A stretch of DNA of 64,000 nucleotides from an uncultured Paracoccaceae bacterium (GTDB taxonomy: Bacteria > Pseudomonadota > Alphaproteobacteria > Rhodobacterales > Rhodobacteraceae): positions 310,001 to 374,000 of the forward strand of contig CAKZRP010000037.1 of assembly GCA_937146765.1 (NCBI GenBank), written 5' to 3'. The notes under the pieces are model-generated. The model worked only from the letters and a program-made list of their open reading frames with translations, made no database searches and was not told the origin of the DNA. Made by a program: the position numbers and the translations under genes. Of the stretch, positions 8,681 through 17,793 are shown one piece after another; within the stretch, counting starts at the first letter, position 1; the number at the start of each line of letters is the position of its first letter.

Positions 8681-8805
8681 CTTCACAGTTCTGAAAGGCT
8701 GTAAAGCGACGAAATCCATCGGCTGAACGGCAAGTCTGGTCAAGGGGGAAAACCTGTGCTTGTTTCGGAACCGTTTGAACCCTTCCGGAAACAGGATTGC
8801 GCGCC

Positions 8806-9561
8806 ATGAGAATCGCTTTTCTCGCCAGCCCGGCCCCGCATGCGCAGACCGCGCGTGGTGTGCTGGTGGGCCGATACGGAAATGTGGAGAAAGAGGCGGC
8901 AGAGGTGATCGTGGCGCTGGGGGGGGACGGGTTCATGCTGCAGACCCTGCGCGACACTGTGGATCTCGGGGTGCCGATCTACGGGATGAACCGGGGCACG
9001 GTGGGCTTTTTGATGAACAGCTACGCGGAAAGCGGCCTGCTCGAACGGCTGGAGGCGGCGCAGCAGGAGGTGATTCACCCGCTGCGGATGCGCGCCCATG
9101 ACCGGCGTGGCGGGCTGCATGAAGCGATGGCGATCAACGAGGTCTCGCTCCTCCGGCAGGGGCCGCAGGCGGCCAAGCTGAAGATCTCGGTCGATGGGCG
9201 CCAGCGGATGGCGGAACTGGTCTGCGACGGGGCGCTGGTGGCGACGCCGGCGGGCTCCACCGCTTATAACTTCTCCGCCCATGGGCCGATCCTGCCGATT
9301 GGTGCCGATGTGCTGGCTTTGACCGCGATTGCCGCCTTCCGGCCGCGCCGCTGGCGCGGTGCCTTGCTGCCGAGCGGGGCGACGGTGCGATTTGACGTGC
9401 TCGATGCGGAAAAGCGACCGGTGATGGCGGAGGCGGATTCGGTCTCCTTCCGTCATATCGACTGGGTAGAGATCCAGAGCGAGCGCCGGGTGAGCCACAA
9501 GATCCTGTTCGACCCCGGTCACGGGCTGGAAGAGCGGCTGATCTCGGAACAGTTCAACTGA
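8806..9561 (+). CDS. nadK: NAD kinase
   Basis: A 251-aa NAD kinase, phosphorylating NAD to NADP with ATP or polyphosphate in the cytoplasm. The signature GGDG is at 39-42 and the second active-site NE pair at 111-112. The [15 protein letters not shown] segment is the conserved NAD-binding region. The ATG at 8806 gives the family-typical beginning [11 protein letters not shown]; a TTG three codons earlier is in frame but less likely. The protein is shorter than enterobacterial NadK, as usual for alphaproteobacteria. It is divergent from glyA and convergent with an amidase gene, with a strong hairpin between their 3' ends. Confidence 0.94.
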   Translation: MRIAFLASPAPHAQTARGVLVGRYGNVEKEAAEVIVALGGDGFMLQTLRDTVDLGVPIYGMNRGTVGFLMNSYAESGLLERLEAAQQEVIHPLRMRAHDRRGGLHEAMAINEVSLLRQGPQAAKLKISVDGRQRMAELVCDGALVATPAGSTAYNFSAHGPILPIGADVLALTAIAAFRPRRWRGALLPSGATVRFDVLDAEKRPVMAEADSVSFRHIDWVEIQSERRVSHKILFDPGHGLEERLISEQFN

Positions 9562-9605
9562 GACCATCTATCAAAAGGACGCGCTGACGCGCGGCTCTAT
9601 TGCGC

Positions 9606-9632
9606 TTTGAGCCCTCAAGAAGAGGGCTCAAA
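9606..9632. terminator. Hairpin between convergent nadK and amidase genes
   Basis: TTTGAGCCCT and AGGGCTCAAA form a perfect 10-bp stem with a 7-base loop, usable from both strands. It lies 45 bases after the nadK stop and 19 bases past the amidase stop. No long T run follows, so bidirectional termination is inferred from the stem and position. Confidence 0.7.
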
Positions 9633-9650
9633 GCCCTGTGCCTGCGGCGG

Positions 9651-11081
9651 TCAGCGGCTGGCCATATGGTCCCAGAGCTGCGGAGCCATGGCGCCAAGGC
9701 GATCCTCGATGGCGATGGCGGCATCCACGGCCATATCCTCGCGCCAGCGTTGGGCGACGATCTGGACGTTGATCGGCTGCGGCCCCTTGGGCAATTGCGC
9801 AAGGCGGGCAGGCAGGCAGGCGGCGGGCAGTCCCATGTAGTTCATCGCATAGGAATAGATCGCACACCCCAGCACGTCATGCGCCCCCTCGACGCCCTGT
9901 TGGTCGCGGTCCGGCGCGAAGAAGGGATGCGGCAGGAAGGGGGTCAGCACCAGTGGATAGTCCACCATGAACATGGACCAGGCGCGGGCGTAGTGGCTGC
10001 GTTTGGCGTACATCTTCAGAAGCTCCTCGCCGTGGAAGGGCGGGAACTCCTGGAAATAGGTGTCGAACAGGCTCTGGATCGCCGGGGAGCCATGGCGGTC
10101 GATATCCGGTTTCATCAGGGCGTGAACCTCGCCCATCAAGGCCCGGTAACCAGTCCGTCCGGCTTCAAACACATTGGGCGGTTCGACCTCTTCCACGATA
10201 TAGCCTGCGTCCCGGAGCGTATCCCGAGCCGCGAGCAACGCCGCTTCCACCTCCGGGTGCAGGTCATAGCCATGGGTATTGCGGGTGAAGGCGACCTTGA
10301 TCGGGCCTTCGACTTTCGGCCCCTGCCAGGGGACCGGCGCGTGGAAGGGGTCGCGCAGGTCAGGCGCGATCATGGCGGGCATGGCCAGATGCAGGTCGCG
10401 GGCGGAGCGCACCATCAGGCCCTGCACGCTCATCAGCTGCGCCAGAAGGCCGCGCTCGGCCTTTTGGCTCGGGTTCCAGGCGGGCACCCGGGCAAAGCCG
10501 GGCTTTACCGTCACAGCCCCCGTCGCGGCGGCGGGAAAGCGCAAGCTGCCGCCGATGTCATTGCCGTGCGCCAATGCGCCCATGCCGGTCATCACCGCAA
10601 CGCCGCCGCCGCCAGAGGAGCCACCGGCAGAGATATGCGACCCCCAGGGGTTATGAGTGCGGCCATGGAGATCATTATCGGTATCCGCGCGGAAGGAGAA
10701 CTCCGGCGTATTGGTGCGGCCAATCACCACCGCACCGGCGCGTTCGAGATTGTCGACCACTGGTGCGTCATCCGGTGCGATCAGATCCTTAAACGCCAAC
10801 ACCCCGTTCGAGGTCGCATGTCCGGTCTGATCCACGTTGATCTTGATGGTCACCGGCACGCCGTGTAGGGGGCCGCGCAAGTCGGTCGGCGTGCTGTCGA
10901 GAACCTCGGCCCGCGCCAGCGCCTCGTCCCGAAGGTCAACCACCACTGCGTTGAGCTCGGGGTTCAGCGCGTCCATCCGCGCAAGCGAGGATTTGACCGC
11001 TTCGGTGGCGGAGACCTCGCCCTTGCGGGTGAGGGCGGCGAGGGCGCTTGCACTGAGGCGCCAGAAGTCTTGATCTTGCAT
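9651..11081 (-). CDS. Amidase signature family amidase
   Basis: A 476-aa amidase signature hydrolase. The Ser-cisSer-Lys triad is visible: Lys80 in PVTIKINVD, the SAGGSSGGGG loop (Ser155) and the nucleophile in DIGGSLRFPA (Ser179). Such enzymes hydrolyse amides to acids and ammonia; substrates range from aromatic amides to urea derivatives and cannot be told here. The ATG at 11081 (MQDQDFWRL) has AAGGAG-like sequence just upstream; 26 extra codons further up are possible but start with non-homologous sequence. There is no signal peptide. No GatB or GatC lies nearby and the C-terminal half differs from GatA, so it is not the tRNA amidotransferase subunit. Confidence 0.88.
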   Translation of the reverse strand: MQDQDFWRLSASALAALTRKGEVSATEAVKSSLARMDALNPELNAVVVDLRDEALARAEVLDSTPTDLRGPLHGVPVTIKINVDQTGHATSNGVLAFKDLIAPDDAPVVDNLERAGAVVIGRTNTPEFSFRADTDNDLHGRTHNPWGSHISAGGSSGGGGVAVMTGMGALAHGNDIGGSLRFPAAATGAVTVKPGFARVPAWNPSQKAERGLLAQLMSVQGLMVRSARDLHLAMPAMIAPDLRDPFHAPVPWQGPKVEGPIKVAFTRNTHGYDLHPEVEAALLAARDTLRDAGYIVEEVEPPNVFEAGRTGYRALMGEVHALMKPDIDRHGSPAIQSLFDTYFQEFPPFHGEELLKMYAKRSHYARAWSMFMVDYPLVLTPFLPHPFFAPDRDQQGVEGAHDVLGCAIYSYAMNYMGLPAACLPARLAQLPKGPQPINVQIVAQRWREDMAVDAAIAIEDRLGAMAPQLWDHMASR

Positions 11082-11231
11082 GGGTATTCTCCTTCCGGGC
11101 GAGCCTAGAGCGGGATCTGCGCGCAGAAAAGGATTTGTTGGCCTTAGGTGGATCTTCACCTCTTGGGCGTCACTTTGGTCCGTATATCTGGCGTCTTTTC
11201 AGGCGCCTTCAGCCTATTGAGAGATCCCCAC

Positions 11232-11774
11232 GTGACCCAGCCTTTTTTGCCCCTTATTGCCATTTGCGCTGCGAGCCTTGCCACTGGCGCGGCGGCGCAT
11301 GGATTTGACTCCGTCTTCAACGTGCTCGACAGCGTGGTGGAGGCGCCCTACGAGTGCGCCGATTACGACCCGGCGACGGATAGTTGCTCGGGCGTGTCGC
11401 TGATGTATAGCGAGGAAGGCATCCTTTATAACACCAGCTGGTTTGCGATGCCGAACCCCGGTGGCGTGCCTTATGTGTTTGAGACCTTTCAGGAATACGA
11501 GGTCCGTATGGGCTGGGGCTGTCCCTTGGCGGGCGATAGCGCGCCGGGGATCCGCTATTCCTCTGGCGGGCAACCCGGCATGGGCGAGGCCTATGCGCAG
11601 CAGCTTCAGGCGCAGCTCAACGCCAATTGGGACAGCTGGCAGCCCTGCGCCGCCTATTACCCCATTGGCTTTCGCCAGTATGAGGTGGAGTTCCGCTATC
11701 CCAATGGCGACCTGGCCGAGCAGCCCAATGTGACGGTGCATTTCTTCGACACGCCAAAGCCGATCCGCCCCTGA
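11232..11774 (+). CDS. Secreted protein of unknown function
   Basis: A 180-aa protein starting at the GTG at 11232, which places a signal peptide (TQPFLPLIAICAASLATGAAA) right at the N-terminus with cleavage before HGFD. An ATG at 11148 would put 28 unrelated residues ahead of it. The mature part has cysteines at ECADYD, DSCSGV, WGCPL and QPCAAY, an even number consistent with two periplasmic disulfides, and many aromatic residues with a beta-rich look. I do not recognise a family. It stands between an amidase and a CsbD gene without close coupling, so no role can be inferred. Confidence 0.72.
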   Translation: MTQPFLPLIAICAASLATGAAAHGFDSVFNVLDSVVEAPYECADYDPATDSCSGVSLMYSEEGILYNTSWFAMPNPGGVPYVFETFQEYEVRMGWGCPLAGDSAPGIRYSSGGQPGMGEAYAQQLQAQLNANWDSWQPCAAYYPIGFRQYEVEFRYPNGDLAEQPNVTVHFFDTPKPIRP

Positions 11775-11892
11775 GGTTTGAGCGGATTTCGCCCAATGCG
11801 GGAACAAATCTGCGCCCGGGCCGTTCTCTGGTCAAGCAGCACGCGTGACGACACGCACTGTGATCCAAATCTGAGAGATAGGAGCTGAGATC

Positions 11893-12102
11893 ATGAACTG
11901 GGATATTGTCGAAGGCAAATGGAAGCAGCTGAAAGGCGAGGTTCAGAACCAGTGGGGTAAGCTCACCGATGACGAGGTGGACCGCATCCAAGGCAACCGC
12001 GAGAAATTCGTCGGTCTGGTGCAGGAACGCTATGGCATCGCCAAGGATGAGGCGGAGCGTCAGGTCGACGACTTCGCCAAGCGTCAAAAAGAAATGCTCT
12101 GA
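11893..12102 (+). CDS. CsbD-like stress protein
   Basis: A 69-aa CsbD-family protein (MNWDIVEGKWKQLKGEVQ beginning), highly charged, helical and probably cytoplasmic. The family is induced by general stress in many bacteria, but its molecular role is not established. The start has GATAGGAGC just upstream, and a strong terminator lies 18 bases after the stop, so this is a monocistronic unit. Length and the conserved GKWKQLKG and AERQVDDF segments match the family closely. Confidence 0.92.
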   Translation: MNWDIVEGKWKQLKGEVQNQWGKLTDDEVDRIQGNREKFVGLVQERYGIAKDEAERQVDDFAKRQKEML

Positions 12103-12120
12103 TAGAAGAGTGAATAACGC

Positions 12121-12147
12121 AAGCGGCCCCCGAGGGGGCCGCTTTTG
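12121..12147 (+). terminator. Terminator of the CsbD gene
   Basis: GCGGCCCC-CGAG-GGGGCCGC forms a GC-rich stem followed by TTTTGTGT. It lies between the convergent CsbD and prpE genes and may serve both. Confidence 0.88.
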
Positions 12148-12156
12148 TGTCTGAGG

Positions 12157-14046
12157 TTACTGCGCGTAGCCCAAGTCCCGCAGCGCGAGGGTGATTTCCT
12201 CCAGGATGGCCGGGTCGTCGATTGTGGCGGGCATCTTCCAGGGCGTACCATCGGCGATATTGACCATGGTGCCGCGCAGGATCTTGCCCGAGCGGGTCTT
12301 GGGCAGGCGATCCACCACACAGGCGAGTTTGAAGGCCGCGACGGGGCCGATCTTGTCGCGCACCAGTTTCACCACTTCCGCCACGATCTCCGCGTGGGGG
12401 CGGTTGCAGCCCGCGTTAAGGCAGAGAAAGCCGAGTGGCATCTGGCCCTTGAGCTGATCTGCCACGCCGATCACCGCGCATTCGGCGACGTCAGGATGGC
12501 CCGCCAGCACTTCCTCCATGCCGCCGGTGGACAGGCGATGACCGGCCACGTTGATCACATCATCGGTGCGCGCCATGATATAGAGGTAGCCGTCCTCATC
12601 CATCATCCCCGCATCGCCGGTCTCATAGTAACCGGGAAAGGTGGTGAGGTAGCTTTTCTTGAACCGCTCCTCCGCATTCCACAGAGTCGGCAGGGTGCCG
12701 GGGGGCAGAGGCAGCTTCACCGCAATGGCGCCCAGCTCGCCCGGTTTAACGGGATGGCCGCCCTCATCAAGGATCTGCACCTCATAGCCGGGCATCGGCA
12801 CGGCGGGGGAGCCGAGCTTCACCGGCAGTTTCTCGATGCCGAGGGGGTTGGCGGCAATCGACCAGCCGGTCTCGGTTTGCCACCAATGGTCGATCACTGG
12901 CACACCGAGTTGATCCTGCGCCCAGATGATGGTGTCGGGATCAGCCCGCTCGCCCGCCAGATAGACCTGCTTCAGACAGGACAGATCGTATTTGCCGACA
13001 AATTCGCCCTTGGGATCCTCGCGCTTGACTGCCCGAAAGGCCGTCGGCGCGGTGAAAAAGCTTTTGACCTTATGTTCGGAAATCACCCGCCAGAAGGTGC
13101 CCGCATCCGGGGTGCCGACCGGCTTGCCCTCAAACACCACCGTGGTGTTGCCGTGGATAAGGGGACCGTAGCAGATATAGCTATGGCCCACGACCCAGCC
13201 CACATCCGACGCGGCCCAGAACACATCGCCGGGATCGACGTTATAGATGTTCTTCATCGACCAGTTGAGCGCGACGAGTTGCCCCGCGGTATGACGGATC
13301 ACCCCCTTGGGCTGCCCCGTGGTGCCGGAGGTATAGAGGATATAGGCGGGGTGATTGCCTTCGACCGGCACACAGTCCGCAGGCTCCACGCCGTATTGGA
13401 ACCCGTGCCAGTTGACATCGCGCCCCTCGACCAATTGGGCCACTTCCTGCTCGCGCTGGAAGATCACGCAAAAGTCGGGTTTGTGGCTCGCCAGATCAAT
13501 CGCCCCGTCCAGAAGCGGTTTGTAATGCACGATCCGCCCCGGCTCGATCCCGCAGGAGGCGGCGATGATCGCCTTGGGCTTGGCATCGTCGATCCGCACC
13601 GCAAGCTCATTGGCTGCAAAGCCGCCAAAGACCACCGAATGCACCGCGCCAATGCGCGCGCAAGCCAGCATCGCCTCCAGCGCCTCGGGGATCATCGGCA
13701 TGTAGATGATGACGCGGTCGCCTTTCTCCACGCCCTTGGCCCTGAGCGCCCCGGCAAGGGAGGCGACCCGGTTGCGCAGCTCGACAAAGGAAATCTCGCG
13801 CCTGGTATGGGTCACCGGGCTGTCGTAGATGATTGCCGTCTGCTCGCCGCGCCCGGCCTCCACATGGCGGTCCACCGCATTGTAGCAGGTGTTCACCCTT
13901 GCATCGGCGAACCACTCGTATAGCCCGCCACCGAGATCGCTCAGCGCCTTTGTCGGCGCCTTGTCCCAGGAAATCGCCCCGGCGGCCTCCATCCAGAACC
14001 CCTCCGGGTCGGCTTTCCACTGCGCATAAACCTCAGAATAGGTCAT
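12157..14046 (-). CDS. prpE: Propionyl-CoA synthetase
   Basis: PrpE (629 aa) activates propionate to propionyl-CoA through an adenylate intermediate. The ATP-binding TSGTTGQPKG is at 239-248, and the C-terminal LPKTRSGKILR carries the catalytic, acetylation-regulated lysine. The opening MTYSEVYAQWKADPEGFW and the length match PrpE better than acetyl-CoA synthetase (Acs, about 650 aa), though activity on acetate is common. The ATG at 14046 is preceded by a GGAGG-type site; the 43 codons upstream are not homologous. The upstream gap carries a tandem TTGCAA element like the site reported for the short-chain acyl-CoA regulator PccR of Rhodobacter sphaeroides. The product would feed propionyl-CoA carboxylase, which is not in the window. 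Confidence 0.92.
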   Translation of the reverse strand: MTYSEVYAQWKADPEGFWMEAAGAISWDKAPTKALSDLGGGLYEWFADARVNTCYNAVDRHVEAGRGEQTAIIYDSPVTHTRREISFVELRNRVASLAGALRAKGVEKGDRVIIYMPMIPEALEAMLACARIGAVHSVVFGGFAANELAVRIDDAKPKAIIAASCGIEPGRIVHYKPLLDGAIDLASHKPDFCVIFQREQEVAQLVEGRDVNWHGFQYGVEPADCVPVEGNHPAYILYTSGTTGQPKGVIRHTAGQLVALNWSMKNIYNVDPGDVFWAASDVGWVVGHSYICYGPLIHGNTTVVFEGKPVGTPDAGTFWRVISEHKVKSFFTAPTAFRAVKREDPKGEFVGKYDLSCLKQVYLAGERADPDTIIWAQDQLGVPVIDHWWQTETGWSIAANPLGIEKLPVKLGSPAVPMPGYEVQILDEGGHPVKPGELGAIAVKLPLPPGTLPTLWNAEERFKKSYLTTFPGYYETGDAGMMDEDGYLYIMARTDDVINVAGHRLSTGGMEEVLAGHPDVAECAVIGVADQLKGQMPLGFLCLNAGCNRPHAEIVAEVVKLVRDKIGPVAAFKLACVVDRLPKTRSGKILRGTMVNIADGTPWKMPATIDDPAILEEITLALRDLGYAQ

Positions 14047-14169
14047 GGGGGTCCTCCTTCCTGTCTCCTCCGGGGGCGAGGGTAGGCGGAAGCTTTCAAA
14101 CCTCGCAAGCACAGCCAGCGACCCTGCGTCACATTGGAGCAGATTTGCTGACGATTTTGCCGCCGGGGA

Positions 14170-14187
14170 TTGCAAAGATTTGCAAAG
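14170..14187. promoter_or_regulatory. Tandem TTGCAA element upstream of prpE (possible ScfR/PccR site)
   Basis: ATTGCAAA-GA-TTTGCAAA lies 124 bases upstream of the prpE ATG in the 342-base gap shared with the divergent YceI gene. A second, weaker pair (TCTGCAAAGTTGCGAAG) follows near 14227-14243. As I recall, PccR of R. sphaeroides binds paired TTTGCAAA octamers; the spacing here (10-bp repeat) is not identical to the published motif. The rest of the gap shows only a YceI ribosome site (AAGGAG). Confidence 0.5.
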
Positions 14188-14388
14188 CCCTTGCGAGGGG
14201 AAGGTTTAGCTAAGATAATCCCGGTGATCTGCAAAGTTGCGAAGTTCCTGTTTGCGCTCGCGGTCCGGGCAGTCCCCTCCGAGGGGGCGACTCAGTTGCG
14301 GCGCAGGCTGATCCTTTTGCACGGCTGGCACGTAGACCGAATAAATCCTCGCCCCTGATCGTTATCCCTGTGCAAAGGAGAGACGTTC

Positions 14389-14967
14389 ATGACCAAAGCA
14401 TTCTTTATCCCGTTGATCGCCGCAGGGCTGCTGGCGGCGCAGGCCGCGCTGGGCGCACCGGCGGCGTTTGACCTCGACCCGAAGGAAAGCGTGGTGGGAT
14501 TCACCTATTACCTCGACGGCAAACCGACAGAAGGGCAGATGCCGGTGAGTGCGGCGGCGTTGTCGCTCGATCTCGACAATATCGCTGCCAGCCGCATCGA
14601 CGTGACGCTGAACCCCGGCGAGGCCAAGGCGGGGTTTGTCATCGCCACCGAAGCCCTGAAGAGCGCCAGCGTGCTGGACGTGCGCGATCACCCCACGATC
14701 CGCTTTGTCGCCCGCCGGATTACCGGCTCCCTCTCGGGAGCCAAGGTGAGCGGTGACCTGACGGTGCGCGGGGTGACGCGGCCGGTGACGCTCACCGCCC
14801 AGCTCTACCGCCAGCGCGGCACCGAGGTTGGCGAGCGCGACCATCTGGCGATCCTGCTGACCGGCAGCCTGGACCGGATGGACTTTGGCGCCTCCGGTTA
14901 CCCGGAGCTGGTTGGGCCGCAGATCGACCTGCGGATCCTCGCGCAGGTGGACCGGGTCGGGGGCTGA
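14389..14967 (+). CDS. YceI-family periplasmic protein
   Basis: A 192-aa YceI-family protein. The signal peptide covers about residues 1-22 (MTKAFFIPLIAAGLLAAQAALG). The mature part has the lipocalin-like beta-barrel pattern with SVVGFTYYLDGK, HPTIRFVARRI and GDLTVRGVTRPVTL, hallmarks of the family. Members bind isoprenoid-type lipids such as polyprenyl chains; the actual ligand here is unknown. AAGGAG lies just before the ATG. It is divergent from prpE and convergent with maeB. No cytochrome b561 partner, which often accompanies YceI, is adjacent. Confidence 0.9.
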   Translation: MTKAFFIPLIAAGLLAAQAALGAPAAFDLDPKESVVGFTYYLDGKPTEGQMPVSAAALSLDLDNIAASRIDVTLNPGEAKAGFVIATEALKSASVLDVRDHPTIRFVARRITGSLSGAKVSGDLTVRGVTRPVTLTAQLYRQRGTEVGERDHLAILLTGSLDRMDFGASGYPELVGPQIDLRILAQVDRVGG

Positions 14968-14998
14968 TCCTCCCGATCCGGGCTGTGACCAAAAGAAA

Positions 14999-15023
14999 AG
15001 GCGGGCCAACTCCGGGCCCGCCT
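14999..15023. terminator. Hairpin between convergent YceI and maeB genes
   Basis: AGGCGGGCC pairs with GGCCCGCCT in a 9-bp stem, with AAAAGAAA on the left flank that gives a T tract for the minus strand. It probably ends maeB transcription and may also stop the YceI transcript. Confidence 0.75.
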
Positions 15024-15049
15024 GATGGTGTTGTCCGTTGCCGTCGGTC

Positions 15050-17329
15050 TCAGCCGTAATGGGCGACCGGGGTGCCCGCGATGGCGGCCATGTTCAGCAG
15101 ACCGCGCGCGGTGATCGATTGCGACACGATATGGGCGCGGTTGCCCATGCCCATCAGGATCGGGCCGACCTCCAGCCCGCCGGAGCGCATCTTGAGGATA
15201 TTGCGCACGCCCGAGGCCGCATCCGCATGGGCGAAGATCAGCACATTGGCCGCACCTTCCAGCCGCGAGTTGGGGAAGATCCGCTCGCGCAGATCCGGGT
15301 CCAGCGCGGTGTCGATGTTCATCTCGCCCTCGTAGACAAAGTCCCGGCGCTTGTCGTCGAGGATCTTCAGCGCCTCGCGCAGGCGGGCGCCGGTGTCGCA
15401 GGCGATATTGCCGAACTGGCTCTGCGAACAGAGCGCGATCTTCGGGCTGAGGCCGAAGCGGCGCACATGGCGCGCAGCCCCGATCACCGTCTGGGCGATC
15501 TCCTCCGGGGTCGGTTCGATCCGCACCTGGGTGTCGGCGATGAACAGCGGCCCGTCCTCGAGGATCATCAGCGACAGCGCGCCATGGGGGGCATAGGTGC
15601 CGCCGCCGAGGATCTGCTGCACGTAGTTCAGGTGCCAGCGGTATTCTCCGAAGGTGCCGCAGATCAGGCTATCGGCCTCGCCACGCTGCACCATGATGGC
15701 GCCAATCGCGGTGGTATTGGTGCGCAGGATCGCCTTGGCCAGATCGGGGGTCACGCCCTGACGCTCCATGATCCGGTGATAGCTCGACCAATAGTCGCGA
15801 TAGCGAGGGTCGTTCTCCGGGTTGACGATCTGGAAGTCCTGGCCGGGGCGCACCGACAGGCCCAGACGTTCGCAGCGGCTCTCGATCACCTCGGGGCGAC
15901 CGATCAGGATCGGGGTTTCGGTGGTCTCGCGCAGGATCTCCTGCGCCGCTCGCAGCACGCGCTCATCCTCCCCCTCGGCAAAGACGATCCGCCGCGCGGC
16001 GGCCCGGGCCGCCTCAAACACCGGCTTCATCAGCAGGGCGGATTTGAACACGCTCTGGTTCAACTTGGCGCGGTACGCGCCCAGATCGTCGATCGGACGT
16101 TTGGCCACGCCACTCGCCATCGCGGCCTTGGCCACGGCAGAGGAGACGATGCCGACCAGACGCGGATCAAAAGGTTTCGGGATCAGATAGTCCGCTCCAA
16201 AGGTCAGCTGCTCGCCTTTATAGGCGGCGGCGGCCTCGGCCGAGGTGGTGATCCGCGCCAGCTCCGCAATGCCGTCGACGCAGGCGATCTCCATCTCGTC
16301 GTTGATCTCGGTCGCGCCCACGTCGAGCGCGCCGCGGAAGATGAAGGGGAAGCACAGGACGTTGTTCACCTGATTGGGGAAATCGCTGCGCCCGGTGGCA
16401 ATGATCGCATCCGGTGCAACCTTGCGCGCCACATCCGGCATGATTTCCGGGTTTGGATTGGCCAGCGCAAAGATGATCGGACGGCGCGCCATCTTGGCGA
16501 CCATCTCGGGCTTGAGCACATTGGGGCCGGAGAGGCCGAGGAACAGGTCGGCGCCTTCGATCACCTCGTCGAGGGTCCGTAGGTCAGTGGCCTGCGCAAA
16601 GGCGGATTTATGCGGATTCATGTCCTCTTCACGGCCCTCATAGACCAGACCATGAATATCGCAGAGCCAGATATTCTCGCGTTTGACGCCCAGCTTCACC
16701 AGCATGTTGAGGCAGGCAATGCCCGCCGCGCCGCCGCCAGTGGAGACGATCTTGATGTCCTCGAATTTCTTGTTCGCGACATGCAGCGCGTTTTTGGCTG
16801 CGGCACCGACCACAATGGCGGTGCCGTGCTGGTCGTCGTGAAAGACCGGGATATTCATCCGCTCCCGGCAGAGCTTTTCGACGATAAAGCAATCGGGGGC
16901 CTTGATGTCCTCAAGGTTGATCGCGCCAAAGGTCGGCTCCAGCGCGCAGACGATATCGGCGAGTTTCTCCGGGTCGCTCTCGTTCACCTCGATATCGAAA
17001 CAGTCGATATTGGCGAATTTCTTGAACAGGACGGCCTTGCCCTCCATCACCGGTTTGGAGGCCAGTGCGCCGATATTGCCAAGACCCAGAACCGCGGTGC
17101 CGTTGGAAACCACGGCGACCAGATTGCCGCGCGCGGTGTAGCGGGCTGCATTGTCGGGATCGTCCTTGATCTCGAGACAGGCCTCGGCCACTCCGGGCGA
17201 ATAGGCGCGGGCCAGATCGTGGCCGGTGGCCAGCGGCTTGGTGGCGCGGATCTCGAGTTTGCCGGGACGCGGAAACTCGTGATAGCGCAGCGCTGCGTCG
17301 CGAAGGGACTCCGAGGTCTTGTCGGTCAT
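15050..17329 (-). CDS. maeB: NADP-dependent malic enzyme with phosphotransacetylase-like C-terminal domain
   Basis: MaeB (759 aa) oxidatively decarboxylates malate to pyruvate, making NADPH. The N-terminal 430 residues are the malic enzyme: [13 protein letters not shown] with the catalytic tyrosine, the metal-binding region FHDDQHGTA, and a nucleotide-binding [12 protein letters not shown]. The C-terminal 330 residues resemble phosphotransacetylase (for example [11 protein letters not shown] and [12 protein letters not shown]), a domain that in MaeB enzymes regulates activity through acetyl-CoA. The ATG at 17329 is preferred over a GTG three codons earlier because it leaves a normal spacing from GGAG. 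A 20-bp palindrome lies 23 bases before the start, suggesting repressor control. Confidence 0.95.
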   Translation of the reverse strand: MTDKTSESLRDAALRYHEFPRPGKLEIRATKPLATGHDLARAYSPGVAEACLEIKDDPDNAARYTARGNLVAVVSNGTAVLGLGNIGALASKPVMEGKAVLFKKFANIDCFDIEVNESDPEKLADIVCALEPTFGAINLEDIKAPDCFIVEKLCRERMNIPVFHDDQHGTAIVVGAAAKNALHVANKKFEDIKIVSTGGGAAGIACLNMLVKLGVKRENIWLCDIHGLVYEGREEDMNPHKSAFAQATDLRTLDEVIEGADLFLGLSGPNVLKPEMVAKMARRPIIFALANPNPEIMPDVARKVAPDAIIATGRSDFPNQVNNVLCFPFIFRGALDVGATEINDEMEIACVDGIAELARITTSAEAAAAYKGEQLTFGADYLIPKPFDPRLVGIVSSAVAKAAMASGVAKRPIDDLGAYRAKLNQSVFKSALLMKPVFEAARAAARRIVFAEGEDERVLRAAQEILRETTETPILIGRPEVIESRCERLGLSVRPGQDFQIVNPENDPRYRDYWSSYHRIMERQGVTPDLAKAILRTNTTAIGAIMVQRGEADSLICGTFGEYRWHLNYVQQILGGGTYAPHGALSLMILEDGPLFIADTQVRIEPTPEEIAQTVIGAARHVRRFGLSPKIALCSQSQFGNIACDTGARLREALKILDDKRRDFVYEGEMNIDTALDPDLRERIFPNSRLEGAANVLIFAHADAASGVRNILKMRSGGLEVGPILMGMGNRAHIVSQSITARGLLNMAAIAGTPVAHYG

Positions 17330-17351
17330 GGAAAACACGCTCCTGCTGGTA

Positions 17352-17371
17352 ATAGTTTAGTGCTAAACTAT
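17352..17371. promoter_or_regulatory. Perfect 20-bp palindrome upstream of maeB
   Basis: ATAGTTTAG-TG-CTAAACTAT: two perfect 9-base arms around a 2-base centre, ending 23 bases upstream of the maeB ATG. Size and symmetry suit a dimeric repressor such as MarR or TetR type. The cognate regulator is not identified. This is AT-rich sequence in a very GC-rich gap. Confidence 0.65.
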
Positions 17372-17479
17372 CCTGGGGCGGAGGGGAACCGTGATTGTTC
17401 CCCTGGGGCAGCTTTGGTCTGTGAAATCGGCAGCGATTTGCCTGTGGTCTCACGCTGTCGTGCCTCATATTCACATGTT

Positions 17480-17673
17480 AGCGCTCCCGCGCGCGGCGGG
17501 TCCCGTGCCCTGCGGCACGCGCCCCTTGCGCTTGGGCCGCGCCTCTGGCCCAACTGGTGGGCCAGAGGCTGCACCGCGCGCGGCAAGGGTGCGGTACAAA
17601 GCCACCGGAGCCGCGGTGCCGTGCCCAACCGGCCGAGGGGCTGCCGCAGGCAGGGCCGGGGTGGGCGGGAGCG
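17480..17673. repeat. Hairpin-rich intergenic element, copy C
   Basis: It fills the 464-base gap between maeB and the VOC-cupin gene. GTGCC-CTGC-GGCAC lies at 17505-17518, and a perfect 12-bp stem with a 5-base loop at 17541-17552/17558-17569. GGCCGCGCCTCTGG (from 17535) is identical to part of the element at 40801, and GGGCGGGAGCG (17663-17673) also recurs there. GCGCTCCCGC at 17481 recurs in copies A and B. No gene is supported in this gap. Confidence 0.65.
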
Positions 17674-17793
17674 ATGAGATCCACTCGCAGGGGGGGGCTC
17701 CTGACGCTATAACCGTATTCGAACTTGCGGCGTTTTGTCGAAAGGCGCAGGGTGTCGCGCAACAGCAGAGCGCCAATAGCCCGGGAGTCCCTC

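Noticed and set aside
8632..8805. Glycine or other riboswitch in front of glyA
   Set aside because: The leader is too short and shows only a palindrome; no conserved aptamer core could be recognised.
12145..13923. 592-codon plus-strand frame opposite prpE
   Set aside because: It has no family resemblance and the composition of an antisense shadow.
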